From NCBI RefSeq assembly GCF_963662255.1, contig NC_085067.1, positions 10,727,648-10,791,647 of the forward strand: a stretch of DNA of 64,000 bases, in the 5' to 3' direction. Source of the stretch: Cinclus cinclus. Its lineage: Eukaryota; Chordata; Aves; Passeriformes; Cinclidae. Below the pieces are notes generated by a model. It searched no databases. It saw nothing but the letters and a program-made list of their open reading frames with translations, and was not told where the DNA came from. Positions 11,716 to 24,200 of this stretch are shown here, piece by piece; within the stretch, counting starts at the first letter, position 1, and every line of letters begins with the position of its first letter. Position numbers and translations under genes: made by a program.

Positions 11716-13346
11716 GTTGTTTTCTCTCTGTGTCATCTCTGGTTGCTCCTCTACTGTTTGGAAAATGTGGACCCCATTACAACTGTTTTCAGAGATGTAG
11801 GGGAAAAACCCCAACCTCTCAGCTGGAAGTGCCCCAGCCTCCTTAAGTCTAAAAGTCTTCCCTTCTGCTGGGCCTCCCTGACACCAGCACCACAGCAGCA
11901 GCAGCCCAAGCACCTCCCAGCCCCTGTGCTGATGTGGAGCCAGAACTTCTTCCCTGCCCTTTCCCCCATCATATCATAGCCAAGGCTGGGAGCTGGTGGG
12001 GCTTTGCTACTGAAGGTTTGGCAAAAGAATGCCTGGAAATCTCAGAGTGGGTTTCAGGGGTATCCCTATGAGATGGAAGTGGGATGGCCAGGACCACATC
12101 CCTGGCACAGGCTCCTCTGTAATGCAGCCTGAGCCAGGCTTAGCTCTTGGGATGCTCTGTTAGTGTTTATTGCAAGACAAGCACCAATTCACTGTTGTGT
12201 TTAGCACTGATCCATCCAGTCCCCACTTTCCACAGGGTAGCACCAGTGACAGCATGTATAAATGGGTGGGTTTAAGAGAAAGGATTCTTGGATGAAGTAG
12301 CCAGTGCAAGTTGAAAAGACAGAAAAGAGAGAAATTGAGGAAACTGAGGTGTGAGGCCAAGTTCAAACCATCAGTTCTCCAGGAGTGACAGTGAGAGGCC
12401 ATGACAGGATGTTCACTATGGGGTTAAGAGCAGGGACCAGCAGGGAGACAATGTGGACGCTGGGACGACTGAGGGTCTCCATGGCTCCTCTCTCCTTCCA
12501 GGACTTCTTCAAGTGAAGCTGGGAGAGATGGAACAGCTACAAGTTTCATGCTCTTAAAAAGGCCAGAGACAGCCAGGCTATCCAGTGTTTTGCCCATGGA
12601 ACCATGAAGGTCTTCTGATCTGATGCCTTCTGCCACTGCAGGCAGTGAAGGAAACATTCCCTAAGTCCAGCAACTGGAAACTGAAACCAGAAAAACTCAA
12701 AAGGGAAATTCCCACAAGTGCCTGGGCACACAGCCAGGAACTGTCCGGGTGGGAGGCAGCTGCTGCGCTGGAAGACCCAGCCTCTCCAGACTGACTCTGT
12801 GACTCCAGCCTTCTGCATCCTGGGCATGGGATAAACCCCAGCACTCCCCTCAACTTCCCTTTCTCCAAAACATCCACCCCCTCTCAGCTCAGAGTCTCAG
12901 AGCAGGGACAGTTTGGGTCTCCTGCAGTTCCTCTGCAGCACCAAACTTGGGGTTGGGATGTCCTCGGGGGTAGAGGAGACATCCAGCACCCCATTCCCAG
13001 GATCTTCACCTGCTCCTGTCCATCCACCGACCACTCTGCTCTAGGGTTTCACAGCACAGTGAGGTAGCCCCACTCAGGATACACCCCCTGCAGATTTTCA
13101 TCTCTCTATGTATTGCCCCAACACCATCTCCTGGGACACAGAATGGTGCTGGGATGGACTGCTCTTTGCTGGGATGCTACTCTTTGGGTGTTCATGACCC
13201 TCTTAACTGCAGCCAGCTTTCCTGCCCAGAAAACACAAGACTAGAGAGAATTGTCACAAGACAATACAGAGGTGTTTTCCCAACCTCAAAGTTGCCAAAT
13301 CTGACATATAGCTGCAGGAGATAAGAATAAACAGAACTAACAGAAA

Positions 13347-13350
<4 letters not shown>

Positions 13351-13383
<33 letters not shown>
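13351..13383. repeat. Poly-T tract (33 T)
   Basis: Uninterrupted T run. No retrotransposed gene body is visible on its flank. Confidence 0.95.
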
Positions 13384-13386
<3 letters not shown>

Positions 13387-13529
13387 TTAGGAAAAATGTG
13401 ATGCGGGCAAAGCTAGGCCAGCTCTGGACTATGCTGTAGGGACACTTGAAGGGTGTCTGTAAGAAAGATGGGGACAAAACTTTTAGCAGGGCCTGTTGCT
13501 GTAAGACAAAGGGGAATGGTATTACATTG

Positions 13530-13765
13530 AATGAGGTTAATTTAGAATAGATGTTGGGAAGAAATTCTTCCCTGTGAGGGTGGGGAGACCCTGGCACAGG
13601 TTGCCCAGAGAAGCTGTGGCTGCCCCTGGATCCCTAGAAGTGTCCAAGGCCAGGTTGGACACTGGGGCTTGGAGCACACAGGTCCAGTAGAAAATATCCC
13701 TGCTTGTGGCAGGGGTGGAATGAGATGAGTTTTAAGGTCCTTTGCAACCCAAATCCTTTTGGGAT
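13530..13765 (+). mobile_element. CR1 3' fragment
   Basis: Contains the CR1 phrases ttcttccctgtgagggtgg, ccaaggccaggttggac and ttttaaggtcctttgcaac in sense order. It stops before the terminal octamers. Confidence 0.85.
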
Positions 13766-14405
13766 TTCTTCCCAGAGTGCAGATATCAAGGAGCCTGGAG
13801 CATGATCTCCATGGACAAGCTGTGCCCAGCACTGTGCTTTTACCCTTGGAACCTGCTCCTTCCCATTCATGCTCCCATGGAAAGTGGCATCCTGAGAACA
13901 GCTGCAACAGGTTTTCTGCTGGTTGTTTTACCCCTACAGCAACAGCCTTTCCCCTCGTTTTACAGGTGGGAAAGTGAGGAACAACCCCCACTGGGGTGGT
14001 CAGAATGAAATATGGGGTCCCTGTTCCTCTCCAGGGACCACTGCTTGTATCAGCACAACATTGCATATCCAGGAATCAGTTTGAGGTGGGGTGTGTGGGG
14101 CTGGAAGCAGCAAGTGTGCAGGATGTGCCTGGGGAGTGTGGAGAGCAGATTCATGAATGTAAAAGTCCCACATATGGGTACAAACACTTCAATTCTGTAG
14201 AGGATGTGGGGAGTGGGGGTGTGTGCTGCGGGGGAATGAGGTTTTGGAGGATGTTCTTAAGTCTGCAGTATGGAAACTTTATGGGTTTGTCTCAAACCAT
14301 TTTCCATTTTCATGTGTCTTTTAGAGGCTCAGATGGCTCAGTGAGACATTCTGTGTGTGATGGTGAACACCACACAGAGACACATAAAATGTTTTCTCCA
14401 AATTC

Positions 14406-14411
14406 TTTATT
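14406..14411 (-). terminator. Polyadenylation signal of the eotaxin/MCP-type chemokine
   Basis: AATAAA on the minus strand, about 420 nt beyond the stop codon at 14828. It is the first such signal downstream. Confidence 0.55.
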
Positions 14412-14827
14412 CTCCAGAATCATGAGTTGATGTGTACAAACCAGGGTCCCCTATCATCCAACATTGGGTCACCCTCCTAGAAATATCATCCATGTCATCC
14501 CCCTATAAATAATATCATTATCCACAGGAAAAAAAAAAGGGGACTGACTGCCTCATATGATGATTTCTTACATAACTTCAAACAATGTAACAGTCAAGGT
14601 GTGGTCCCATGGGCCTGGCGTTGGGGCAGAGGGATGAGGCTGAAGCCTGGTCCGTGCAAGCCAAGGATGAGAAGCAGCCCTGAACACAAGGTGCCCTTCC
14701 AGCAGCCCCTTGGGACAGCTGCAGATGCTCCTATGGCTCCTGTTGTCCCAGAGTCCTGCTCCATGGCTGGAGCTCAGGATGATGTGACTTGTCTATGACA
14801 GCAGCTACTTTTGCCACACTGCTTGGC

Positions 14828-15957
14828 TCAGTTCTGCTCCAAGATTTGCAGGTAGCTTCGGACCCAGGTGTATTTGGGATTGGCACAGACCTGGCGGCCT
14901 TCCTTTGTGACAAACCTGTGGAACAGGGATGGAACATGTTAAACCTCTGGTCACACCTGCTTTCCAGGATCCAGCCTGGATCCTGGCTCCGAGCACTGCA
15001 AGAGGTTTTTCCTTTGCTGATGCTGAAAACAGTAGCTGGCTGTGATGCTCCCCACTCTCATCCCTTCTCCCACACTGCCTCTTCCACTCCTGCAGGAGCA
15101 TCCCTGGGAATCCCCACACAAGCATCCCCAGAATCCCTCTGTGAGCCCTTTCTTCTTGGTATTCCCCTCTCCCTGCTCTGTTCCTACAGCCCCCCTTGCT
15201 GTGAAGATCTGGTCACTCACCCACCCCCCCCACAGTGGCTGTCCTGCCCTGTCCCATGCTCTGGCACTCACACAATGGCTGACTGGGGACAACTGCTGCT
15301 GGTGATGTAATGACGCTGGATGTGCTTCCATGGGATTTTGTGCTGCCTGTATGTGAAACAGCATATTGGGATGTCGAGTCCAGCTAGAAGAGGCAAAGGA
15401 AAACAATGTGAGCACTGGGAGCTGTTTTGGAAAGGAAGGTAGTGAAGAATTAGAAGACAATTAAGGCTGAAATGGATATTGGGGATCATCTGGTCAAATG
15501 CTATGAGCAGTATCAAGGTACTGTCAGAGATTGTCACCCTGCTGTTGCTCAGAGCTTCACTTCCCCAACTCCTCAATTCCCAGGACAGAGGCAGAAATCT
15601 CTCAATGCTAACCAGGAATAAGCACTCTGAGCTCAGGATGGAAGGATGGATGGATGAATGGATGGATGGATGGATGAATGGATGGATGGATGGATGGATG
15701 GATGGACAGATGGATGGATGGTTTTCTAATTCCAGGCTTTCTACATGCAGCTGATCCCTGGGCAGATTGGAGAGTGGCACAAATGCTAATATATTCCCAG
15801 TTGTCTGCCATGGGAGCTCAATAGAGAAATATCACAGAAGGCTCAGCTCTGTTCTCACTTCACAAATGAAAAAGCAGGACTCACCTGGGCCAGAGAAAGT
15901 TTGGGAGAAGGAGGCTGAAATGAGGAGAAGAGCCAATCCAGCTGCAGAGACCTTCAT
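14828..15957 (-). CDS. CC chemokine, eotaxin/MCP type (CCL26-like candidate), 90 aa
   Basis: Three exons on the minus strand: 15885-15957, 15272-15383 and 14828-14915, all with GT-AG introns in phases 1 and 2. The protein has a signal peptide ([20 protein letters not shown], cleavage near SGP or A). The mature N-terminus is short and leads to the CC motif in DIPICCFTY. The third and fourth cysteines lie in [11 protein letters not shown] and [12 protein letters not shown], and the C-terminal helix ends in LQILEQN. All four CC-chemokine cysteines are present. It would be secreted and attract leukocytes through a CCR-type receptor. The KIPW segment and the TSxSCxQxA pattern recall human CCL26, whose gene neighbours HIP1 as this one does. 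MCP-type chemokines are also similar, so the orthology is inference. Intron 1 carries a (TGGA)n microsatellite. A TATA-like box and two kappa-B sites lie upstream. Confidence 0.9.
15635..15722. repeat. (TGGA)n microsatellite
   Basis: About 20 tetranucleotide units with a few TGAA or CAGA interruptions. It lies inside intron 1 of the minus-strand chemokine at 14.8-16.0 kb. Confidence 0.95.
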
Positions 15958-16041
15958 CTTTCCATTGAGTGAGGGCTGTCAGAGCAGGAGCAGAAGCTCT
16001 GGAAGATGCAGCTCAGTGTGCAGCAGTTGGATTCAGCTCCC

Positions 16042-16135
16042 TTTTAAAAGGGAGTCCTGGAGGCAGCTGGGAGGAGTCAAAATGGAAATTCCAAGATAAT
16101 GGCAGGAAATTCCAAAGGATGACATGAAAGTGAAA
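16042..16135 (-). promoter_or_regulatory. Chemokine promoter: TATA-like box, two kappa-B sites, ISRE-like motif
   Basis: TTTTAAAA at 16042-16049 lies 85-92 bp upstream of the ATG at 15957. Two copies of GGAAATTCC, a good NF-kappa-B half-palindrome, are at 16084-16092 and 16105-16113. GAAAGTGAAA at 16126-16135 fits the interferon-response GAAANNGAAA pattern. Together they suggest induction by NF-kappa-B and IRF factors. Motifs are seen directly; activity is inferred. Confidence 0.6.
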
Positions 16136-16298
16136 AAGCTGAAGGGAATTAGTGGGAATCGAAAAAAGTGAGGCAGAAAGGAATATGGTCCACTATGCCA
16201 AGTGACTCAGCACTCATTTTTGCTTTATTCAAATCAAAAGGAAACTAAAATGTGCCAAGTGGCCTGGCCACTAAAAGGAGAATGGTCCCTCTGGACTC

Positions 16299-16330
16299 GG
16301 GGGCAGGGGGGGTGATGGGGGGGGGGGGGG
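16299..16330. repeat. G-rich homopolymer tract
   Basis: Two long G runs separated by CA and TGAT interruptions. Confidence 0.9.
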
Positions 16331-16634
16331 TCCCTGTGAGTCTGTGGAGGAAAAGACACTGTTTACATAAGATTATGCAGCCCTGGAAAAACCCCAACAG
16401 GCAGCACAAAAGTGGTCTTGTGCCGCTGTGTGCCGGGGGTTTGCCAGAGACTGCTGAGCTGCTGCCCTGGGGCTCAGGGGTGGCTGTACTGAGGGCTCTG
16501 TGCCACTCAAAACACTCAGCCTGCCCTCCCCACACCCACAGGACTGGTGAGGAGCTGAGGCTGGAATTCATCCAGCCCAGTTCCTGGGGAGGCTGCCCAG
16601 GACCATGTCCCAGTGGGCTGTGAGACTCCACAGC

Positions 16635-17235
16635 CTCTCTGGACAGCCTGTTTCAAAGTGTAATAAAGTTTTATGTGGTGTTTAAATAGAATTTCTTGTT
16701 GCCTCTTGTCCTGTTAGTGGCCACCACTGAGGAGAGTTGGGCTGCATCTACTTTGCTCCACACACATTGGTGAGAATCCTCTGAGCCTTCTCCAGCCTGA
16801 ACTATACCAGCATCTCCTCCCTGGAGAAATGCTCCTGTCTCTTCATCATCTCTATGATGATCCCTTTGCTGGACTCTCTCCAGTACGTCTATACATCTCT
16901 AACCCTGGGGAGCCCAGAACTAGACTCAGCACTTGAGGAACAGCCTCATCAATGCTGAGTAGAGGGGAAGGGTCCCTTCCTTCAACCTGCTGTCAGTGTT
17001 CCTCCTCATGCAGCCCAGGAGCCTGTTGGAATTTTAGTGGTAAGGGCACATTGCTGCTCATGTCTAGTCTGGTATCCACCAAGAGCCCCAGTCCTTTTGT
17101 GTCAAACTGCTTTACAGCTGGTCAGCACTGCCATATACTGCTGCCTGGGGATGTTGCTTCCCAGGGTCAGGACTTTGCACTTTTTTTGAGCTTCATGAGG
17201 TTCTCCAGCCTGACAAGGTCTCCATAGATTTCACA
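16635..17235 (-). mobile_element. CR1 internal segment, part 1 (interrupted)
   Basis: Contains the reversed CR1 block with ttctccagcctgaac, ctccctttgctggactctctccag and aggagcctgttgg. The element continues at 17541 beyond a second CR1 that split it. Confidence 0.8.
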
Positions 17236-17540
17236 CAGGCCAAAAGTGATCGGACAAGAGGGAACAGCTTTAAACAAAACAAAACAAAACAGAAAAGGAA
17301 AAAAATATATTAAGATTAAATATTAGCAGGAAATTCTTCTCTGTGTGGGTAATGAGGCCTTGGAACAGATTACCTAGAGAAGCTGGAGCTGCCCCAGCCC
17401 TGGAAGTGTCCAAGGCCAGGCTGAACAGGTGTTGGAGCAGCTTGGGACAGCAGAAGGTGTCCCTGCCCATGGCAGGGGGGGCAGACCCGGATGGGTTTTA
17501 AGGTCTTTTTGATTCCAATACATTCCATGATTCTGTAATG
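17236..17540 (+). mobile_element. CR1 copy nested inside another CR1
   Basis: A sense-oriented CR1 3' end. It runs from a tttaaac-rich start through ccaaggccaggctgaac and ggttttaaggtc to the terminal ccatgattctgtaat. It divides the minus-oriented CR1 on either side. Confidence 0.8.
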
Positions 17541-17765
17541 GGAACATGTCCCTCTAGTGTGACAAGTCATCCTCCCAACTTTGTGTCACCAGCAAGCTTG
17601 CTAAGGGTGACCTTTGTCCCATCAGCCAGGACATAAACATATTAAGGACTATCCAGTATTGATCCCTGGGTTTCCCTGCTACTGACTGGACTTTGTGCCA
17701 TGTATCACAACCCTCCAAACACAGTGTTCAGCCCATTCTCAGCCTCTCTCACTGCTGTTGCACTA
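17541..17765 (-). mobile_element. CR1 internal segment, part 2
   Basis: Continuation of the interrupted CR1: tttgtgtcaccagcaagcttgctaagggt, then ccctgctactgactgg. These are reverse-transcriptase-proximal CR1 phrases in reverse order. Confidence 0.75.
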
Positions 17766-18933
17766 ATCCACCTTTCATCAGTTCGCCCTTACCAGTCACA
17801 GGCATTCCAAAGGGCAGGATCTCACCTGGGAGTAGGGAGCTCACTCACAGAAGGGGTTTGCCATGCATGAGACATTTTGCTAGCCTCAGCCACTCCCTCC
17901 AAGAGATGCCTTGGGTAGAAGATGAATGTTCTGGCTAAAGAGGTGAGGCAAAAGTTGGGGACAACCTGCCTGACATGGGAGAGATCTTCAAGTCTCAGCA
18001 GGTCAGCAACTCGGAGCAGCTTCTTGGGGAGCAGGGAGAGGGATGATGCTTTCTGATGTCCTTTCACATTCTGGGCATGCAGTCAAAAACTTCTCCACTG
18101 CAGAGAGGATGCTCAGGCCTCTGGTTGTGTTCCTGAACTCTAAACCCCCTGCTTGGCTGCCCTGGACTGTCCTTCTCCAGCTGACTTGTCCCTGACAGGG
18201 ACTGAAAAAAGAAGTTTGGAGGCTCCTTAGACTGGTCTGCTCCTTCCCATGCTTATTCCATGGGGAGGATTTGTTTTGCATTTCTCCTTTCTCCCATGGT
18301 CTTGTCCTGCATTACATCCCTGGTGCTGCTAGCTGTGGCTCATCCTCATCTGGACAGAGACCTCACCAGAGTGGCCAAGGGTGTGCTTTTTAAGGGAACA
18401 AAGTGTCTCTAAGTCCTGACATGGATATCAGGGACAGTGGTGGATTTTGCCAGAAGCAAGTTCTGGCAGGATCAGCTCTTCATTCCCTTGGTAAGTCTGA
18501 TCAGCTCAGTGCAGAACAAGAAGTGGCTCCAGCTTGTGGCTGAATTGCTGCTGAAAAAAAAAACCGAAGTGTGGCTTTTTGCCACAGAAATAATTCATTC
18601 AGAAACCAACAGTGGGAGTTTTATGTTCCTCTGTTCTTGCAACTCACATGTGAGCATGACAAATGCCAGCACCGCACAGAGCAGTGACAGCAGCTTTGGC
18701 TGCAGAAAGGCACCCTGTGGCTGGCAGCAGCAGGTGACAGCTTTGCTCATGGGAACTTCACACCTTCTGCTCACCAGCTGCTGCCTGCAAGGCACAAACC
18801 ACGAGGCTGATATGTGCATGGGACACAGGGGGATGTGGGAAGGTGTGGTGGCTGTGACAGGACCTGCAGCTCTGTCTTTCACCTGGAAGCTCTGAAATGG
18901 TCAGTGTGAGGAAAGAAAGCATAACTGAATGTG

Positions 18934-18969
18934 AGGAGCTGAAGGAGGAGGAGAAGCAGGAGGAGGAGA

Positions 18970-19000
<31 letters not shown>

Positions 19001-19003
19001 GGT
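18934..19003. repeat. (GAG/GAA)n purine-rich repeat
   Basis: An imperfect GAG/GAA trinucleotide array. It makes a poly-Glu run in one frame and a poly-Pro run on the other strand, which is not evidence for coding. Confidence 0.85.
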
Positions 19004-20584
19004 GCTGCAAAGAGCTGCTGCAGCTGCAGCCCCTTGGTTGTGTCACCAGTGGATGCCCATAGAGCTACTTTGTCAGCTGGACAGTTGTTTTCCCCCAGAA
19101 TGCCAGGAAAGGGGGGGCAGCTCCTCCCCCACTTTGAGTCACCAGCTGCTGCCAGCCCTGGAGCTCTGCCATGAGATCCTGAACAAGTTGCCCTTGCCAA
19201 CCTCTGGGCCCAGTTTCTGGTTTCGGTTTTCTGCTTCTGTCCAGTGGTTTTTGCTTCTCTGGCAAATTCCAGATCCCTCTGCTATTGCAGTTCCTGCAGT
19301 TTAAGTGTTTACAAGCTGACCTCTCTCAAGCTTCCTTTATTATTTGTGGAAACAAGCCATTCTTTACCACTTTCGCCTTAGCTGACTGGGGCATGAGGTT
19401 TTTTTGGTGCAGACAGGGTAAAAATAAAAGCTAAAATTATTCAAAGGAGAAAAGTGTAGAAAAGAATGTTATGGGGTTGCTGAGTCTTGACCCCTGGGAT
19501 ATAAACAGTGACAAGGATTAGCCCACAAGCTTTCAAGCTCCCCTGAAATCCTGCCCTCACCTAGAGACATAGGTCATAAAGCCAAGAACCCAGGGCAGGG
19601 CTACTCTGGGGGTACTTTGCCCATGGGTGATGGTGAGGGCTGTCCCCAGGCTGGTGAGGGACTTTGTCAGCCTCCCCCTGGGGCACAGATCACCCATGGG
19701 GGACGCACTATCTCAGCCCTGGCACTGAAGGGCCTTGGAGCACAGGGAAGAATATTTTTCCATCCCTGTTACTTCCTGCAGCCTTTTCTCCTCTTTCTGT
19801 AGGTCCACAAGTGGATACAAGCTCTGGAGAGTGGGATGATCCATTTGGGAGATGCTGGTGGCTTCACCTGGGGCAGAGGTGAGATGCTCTGGAGGTCAGA
19901 GCACTGTCCCTCAGGTGATCCCTGACCGATCCCAGGTCCCTCTACACACACTCACAAACTGACCCCACCAAGTCCCAACGTGTGGAACACTGGGGCTATG
20001 GAGGGATGGGGATGTTGTGGCTGTGGTGGTGGTGGTGAGGGGATAGAGGAGAGGCTGTGGGGGCTGGGCTGTGGAAGGATGCAGGGGCCCACAGGGGGAG
20101 GCTACAGAGCCATGAAGGGATGCAGGAGAGACTGTGGAGCTGTGCCAAAGCTCCCCTTGCCCTCCCCTCCCTCCCAGGGGATGCAGGTGCCAGGCACAGC
20201 CCGTGCTAGCTGGGGCAGCTAGACAATAGCCCTTTTGAATGGCACAAACCCATCTGGGGTGGCAAAACCCTCCACATTAGGGGGGACAGGACCTGCACTT
20301 CAGAGAAACGCTGCTGAGCACCCCAACCTCCAAACAGCCCATTACATGGGAAGTGGTTTTACAGCTTTGAGTAAATCGTGAGACCAGTAAACACCAGCTG
20401 TTTACTGGCAGCTGCAGAGCTCACACCTCACTGTGGGACTGGGGTTCACACCTCCCATGGGGCTCCGACCTCCCCACAGAGACACAGCCCAGCCAGGACC
20501 CTGCAGAGAGGGGCCAGCACTGGGCAAGGTAGTCCAGGGACCATCAATCCCCAGGCTTGGAGGGGTTTAACAGATATGTAGATG

Positions 20585-20697
20585 TGTCACTTGGGGACCT
20601 GCATTAGTGGTGGCCTTGGTAATGCTTGGAGGATGGTTGGACTCAATGACCTCAGAGGGCTTTTCCAGCCTAAATGATTCCACGATTCTGTGATTAG
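20585..20697 (+). mobile_element. CR1 3' end
   Basis: ttggactcaatgacctcag, cttttccagcctaaatg and the terminal attccacgattctgtgat are present in sense order. Confidence 0.8.
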
Positions 20698-20959
20698 GGA
20701 AGTCCTTCAGCTGTGGTAATGGCCCTGACACAATGGCTCAGGGTTATGCCTGCTCTCAGGTGAAGCTGTGGTTCTTACATCAGCCAGACATCATGTGCTC
20801 CCTGGGCCACCTCCACCTATGCCACCCAAAAAAGCCTAGAAAGCTGCACAGCAGGAGCACCAATGAAAATAAAAACTGTTTGTGTCTTGTTTATTTTTAT
20901 TTTTCCTTGATTATAACGAGCAGGCAAAGCCCACTGGGTTCATTAAAAGTGGGTTTGGT

Positions 20960-21235
20960 ATTCATAGAATCAAAAAGTGGTTCGAGTTGGAAGGGACCTT
21001 AAATGCCACCTTGTTCCACTCCCCTCAACCCCCCTGCCATGTGCAGAGACACCTTCCATCATCCCAGGCTGCTCCAAGCCCTGTCCAACCTGGCCTTGGA
21101 CACTGCCAGGGATCCAAGGGCAGCCACAGCTTCTCTGGGTAGCCTGTGCCAGGGCTTGTCCATCCTCACAGGGAGCAATTCCTTCTTCATATCTATTCTA
21201 ATTCTACCCTCTTATAGTTTCCATCCCAGCAGAGC
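20960..21235 (-). mobile_element. CR1 3' fragment
   Basis: ttcatagaatcaaaaagtgg, gagttggaagggaccttaaa, tggccttggacactgccagg and cctgtgccagggc follow one another in reverse-oriented CR1 order. Confidence 0.85.
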
Positions 21236-24200
21236 TCTGAATTTTCAGCCTGGTCCTCCTCGCTCTTTCTGGGGGACTCAACAATGATCTGAATGAGGTA
21301 GGCAGAGGATGCCGCCCTAGGAGAGATACTTTGTCTGGTCCTCCCAGACACTTGGGATTTGAGGCATGCTGAGGGGGGTGGGTTGGGTATGTCCCAGTCC
21401 CTGGAGCCAGCAGTCAGGGTGAACCAGGGAACAGCCCCACAGTCACCTCCCTAAGGCTTAAAAATTGTGAAAACTCAGGTTTTCCCTGTTTCTTTCTTTT
21501 CTTTTCATGCCAAGAATGGAGAGGGGTATGGAGCAAAGAGGCTTTTTTATTTCACCTTAATTTACTTTGAAATACTCTACACTTCATTTCTTTGCCTCAA
21601 AATAAAGGTCAGGAAAAATCTGAGGCATCAGCCATTAGAAAGAAGGGCATTCTCTGGAATATTTTATTTTGTAAAATCCCTTCACTGAAGAAAGATGGTA
21701 TCTTTAGCAAGATACACATTTCTTATCAGCTATGACCAGCTTCCTGTCCTAACATGACTTTGGGGAAACACAAAATGTTTACTGTGAACCAGCCAGAGGT
21801 GGCTGGCCAAGGTGACCATGGACCCACCCCTGGACCCACCACACTGGAGACAGATGGCCCCCAATCACTCCCACAGGCACAGCTTCTTACTGCAGTGAGT
21901 TCCAGGATGTGACATCATCTAAAAAATTCCAACATTTCTCCAACAATCTCAGAAGTGGTGTGGGTGAAATTTCTGGACACTGATGGAATGTCACCAGTAC
22001 TGGAGCAGGGCAGGGCAGGATGGAGCTGCTGCAGGGACTGGTGGATCTTGGCTTAGGGGCAATTTCTGAACTCAGGGCATCTTTAATTACTTCCTTTTCT
22101 GAGTGAATCCAAATTTTCAGCATTAAACCCTGCTATAAATAGCAGCTTAGGTCAGCCAGTCTCACCATTTTTTTCCAGGTTCCCCTTTCATTCAAGACAG
22201 AGAATTTCCCTATTTCTGCTGTCACTGAACTTATTTTCGGCATTTGCTTTACACAACACTTTCTCCTGGGATTTTTTGGGGACTTGTAGAAAATCTCAAT
22301 GGTATCCCCTCTGTCTGAAACAGGGCAACATCAGCCAGACTCCTTTAGATGGCAAATCCCACTGACTCCAAGCACTGCCTGGTGGGTCAGGAATTCTGAA
22401 ACCACCTGATGGGAAACTTCCTTTTCACACTACCACTTTGCTGTGTAATTAAATTAATAGCCTCAGAGATGCTCCAACCCACTTTTCCCACTCTTCCATG
22501 GCTGTCTTCATGTCTCAAGGCTCCTCTCAGGGAAGACAGTTCCTTATCTGAGACACACTCAACCTCCCTTCCTAAAAAGGGGAAGAGCTGGAAGAGATTA
22601 TTTTCTCTATTCATCATCACTGGAATGTGAAGCGTGGGTAAGAAAACATTTATTTTAGGACCAGGCTGCAACATCCAGGGCATTACTGGCATGACTATAA
22701 CCACCCACCTCCCCCCAGCAGGCCACAAGCTGGCAGAGCAGGATCTTTTGTCAGATTTCTAAGGAAGAATTAGATTCCTAGAAACCAAGCAACTTGGCTT
22801 TGGTGTTGTTTTTTGGCTCTCAGCAGTGGAAAAGCTTCAGCCCTTACCAGTCCCCTGTAACACACATTACTTAAACTAAACTGATCCTAAACTGACTAAG
22901 GAAATTTTTGTTTTTATTAATTTCAAAATAGTCCCTGAGAATCCAAAATAATTTGGTATGTGGTTGCTGACAAAGAGGTGTCCAGCCGACTGAAAGGAAA
23001 AATCTCTCATTGAAAACATTTGAATAATCAAAGCAGATCCCAGACTAATTCTTCTGTTTTCGTGAAATTCATCTTTTAGCAAAACATGTCTCTGCATTTG
23101 GCACCGTGTACCTCAGGTGCAGGACAGGAACACTTGGCTGTAGGTGCCAAGGTGTAGATCTCCAAGCGTAACCCACGCATGCTTGAAGGCACAGTCAGAG
23201 GGAATAGCTCAGAGGCAAACCACACTCCTACATCCATGTACGAATTATATTCCCTGAGCAACCAGCCAGGATCAAAGGGAGCTCATGCTCACTCCTTCCA
23301 GGACCAGCTGGTGTCCATCGGAATGCCAGGTTCTCACCTCCTGTCTGGCTGGGTGCCCTGCATGTGGAGGCAGACTCTCTCCTCATCTTCCCAGGATATT
23401 TGGAGTAACAGAGTGAGGCAATGGGATCTGGACTGGTGAGTGAGCCTGCAAGGTATGCTTCTCTGCAAAGGGAAAGATGGAAATGGGCCAGATCAGCTAT
23501 GGTAGGGGATGCTCAGCTTGGTAAGAGCCATATTTACTCCATGGGGTAGATCTGCCCTCCCCAGTATGGGTGAGAGACACCACCACAGGTCCCAGAAGGA
23601 GCCTCCCTGAGGGTGAGACAAGTCTGGGGCTTCTCCTGTGCCTTGTCCTCTGGAGCTCTCACTGCCCACCTGGAGCATGGAGCTAACAGGGCCCTGCTGG
23701 TGGAGGGCTGAGGGATATTAGGAAAACACCAGGTTATTTACAGAAGATTCCTGGGGCGGTAGCTGGAAACCATTAATAGGAACAGGATGAGTCAGTACCC
23801 AGTACTGCTGGGGGGAGTGCAGAGGTGCTGGAGTGAGGTTGGGTTGCTCCACTTTACATTATAAGCTTTCCACTGGTATTCAGGGAGTGTCTATCAAGAC
23901 ATCACCATTCCATGATGTCTTGAAAATAACAAAATGGAGACATCCCCCAGGAATGTCTGCTTTCCTGTAGAGAGCAAATATCCTTCTAGGAACATCTCAG
24001 TAGAGCTGGACAGCCCTCAGCTCTTCCCAGAGCACTCATCACCTCCCTGCTAGGCCTTTCCTCTTCTTCTCAGGGAGTCTGTGAGACCTCCATGGCTCTC
24101 TGTATGGAGGCTGGTGGCTTCTTGCCAGTAACCCATCCCCATCTTGGTCCTGGCCCAGCCTCCACAGAGCTCTTACTCTCTTGCCTACATTGTACTGCAT

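Larger units (their letters stand above)
11720..14400. other. Intergenic spacer
   Basis: No gene seen between the CCL5-like pseudogene and the 3' end of the minus-strand chemokine. It holds a poly-T tract and one CR1 fragment, listed separately. Confidence 0.6.

Noticed and set aside
13351..13383. Poly-T tract as the reversed tail of a retro-copy
   Set aside because: The adjacent sequence to the right is not recognisable as an mRNA copy, and the CR1 beyond it lacks poly-A tails.
18897..19304. Frame encoding a poly-Glu protein
   Set aside because: Produced by a GAG/GAA repeat. No homologous domain and no gene context.
20970..21290. Several overlapping frames with similar peptides here and at 28.7, 31.5, 46.4 and 60.5 kb
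   Set aside because: They recur because they are translations of CR1 3' ends, not a gene family.
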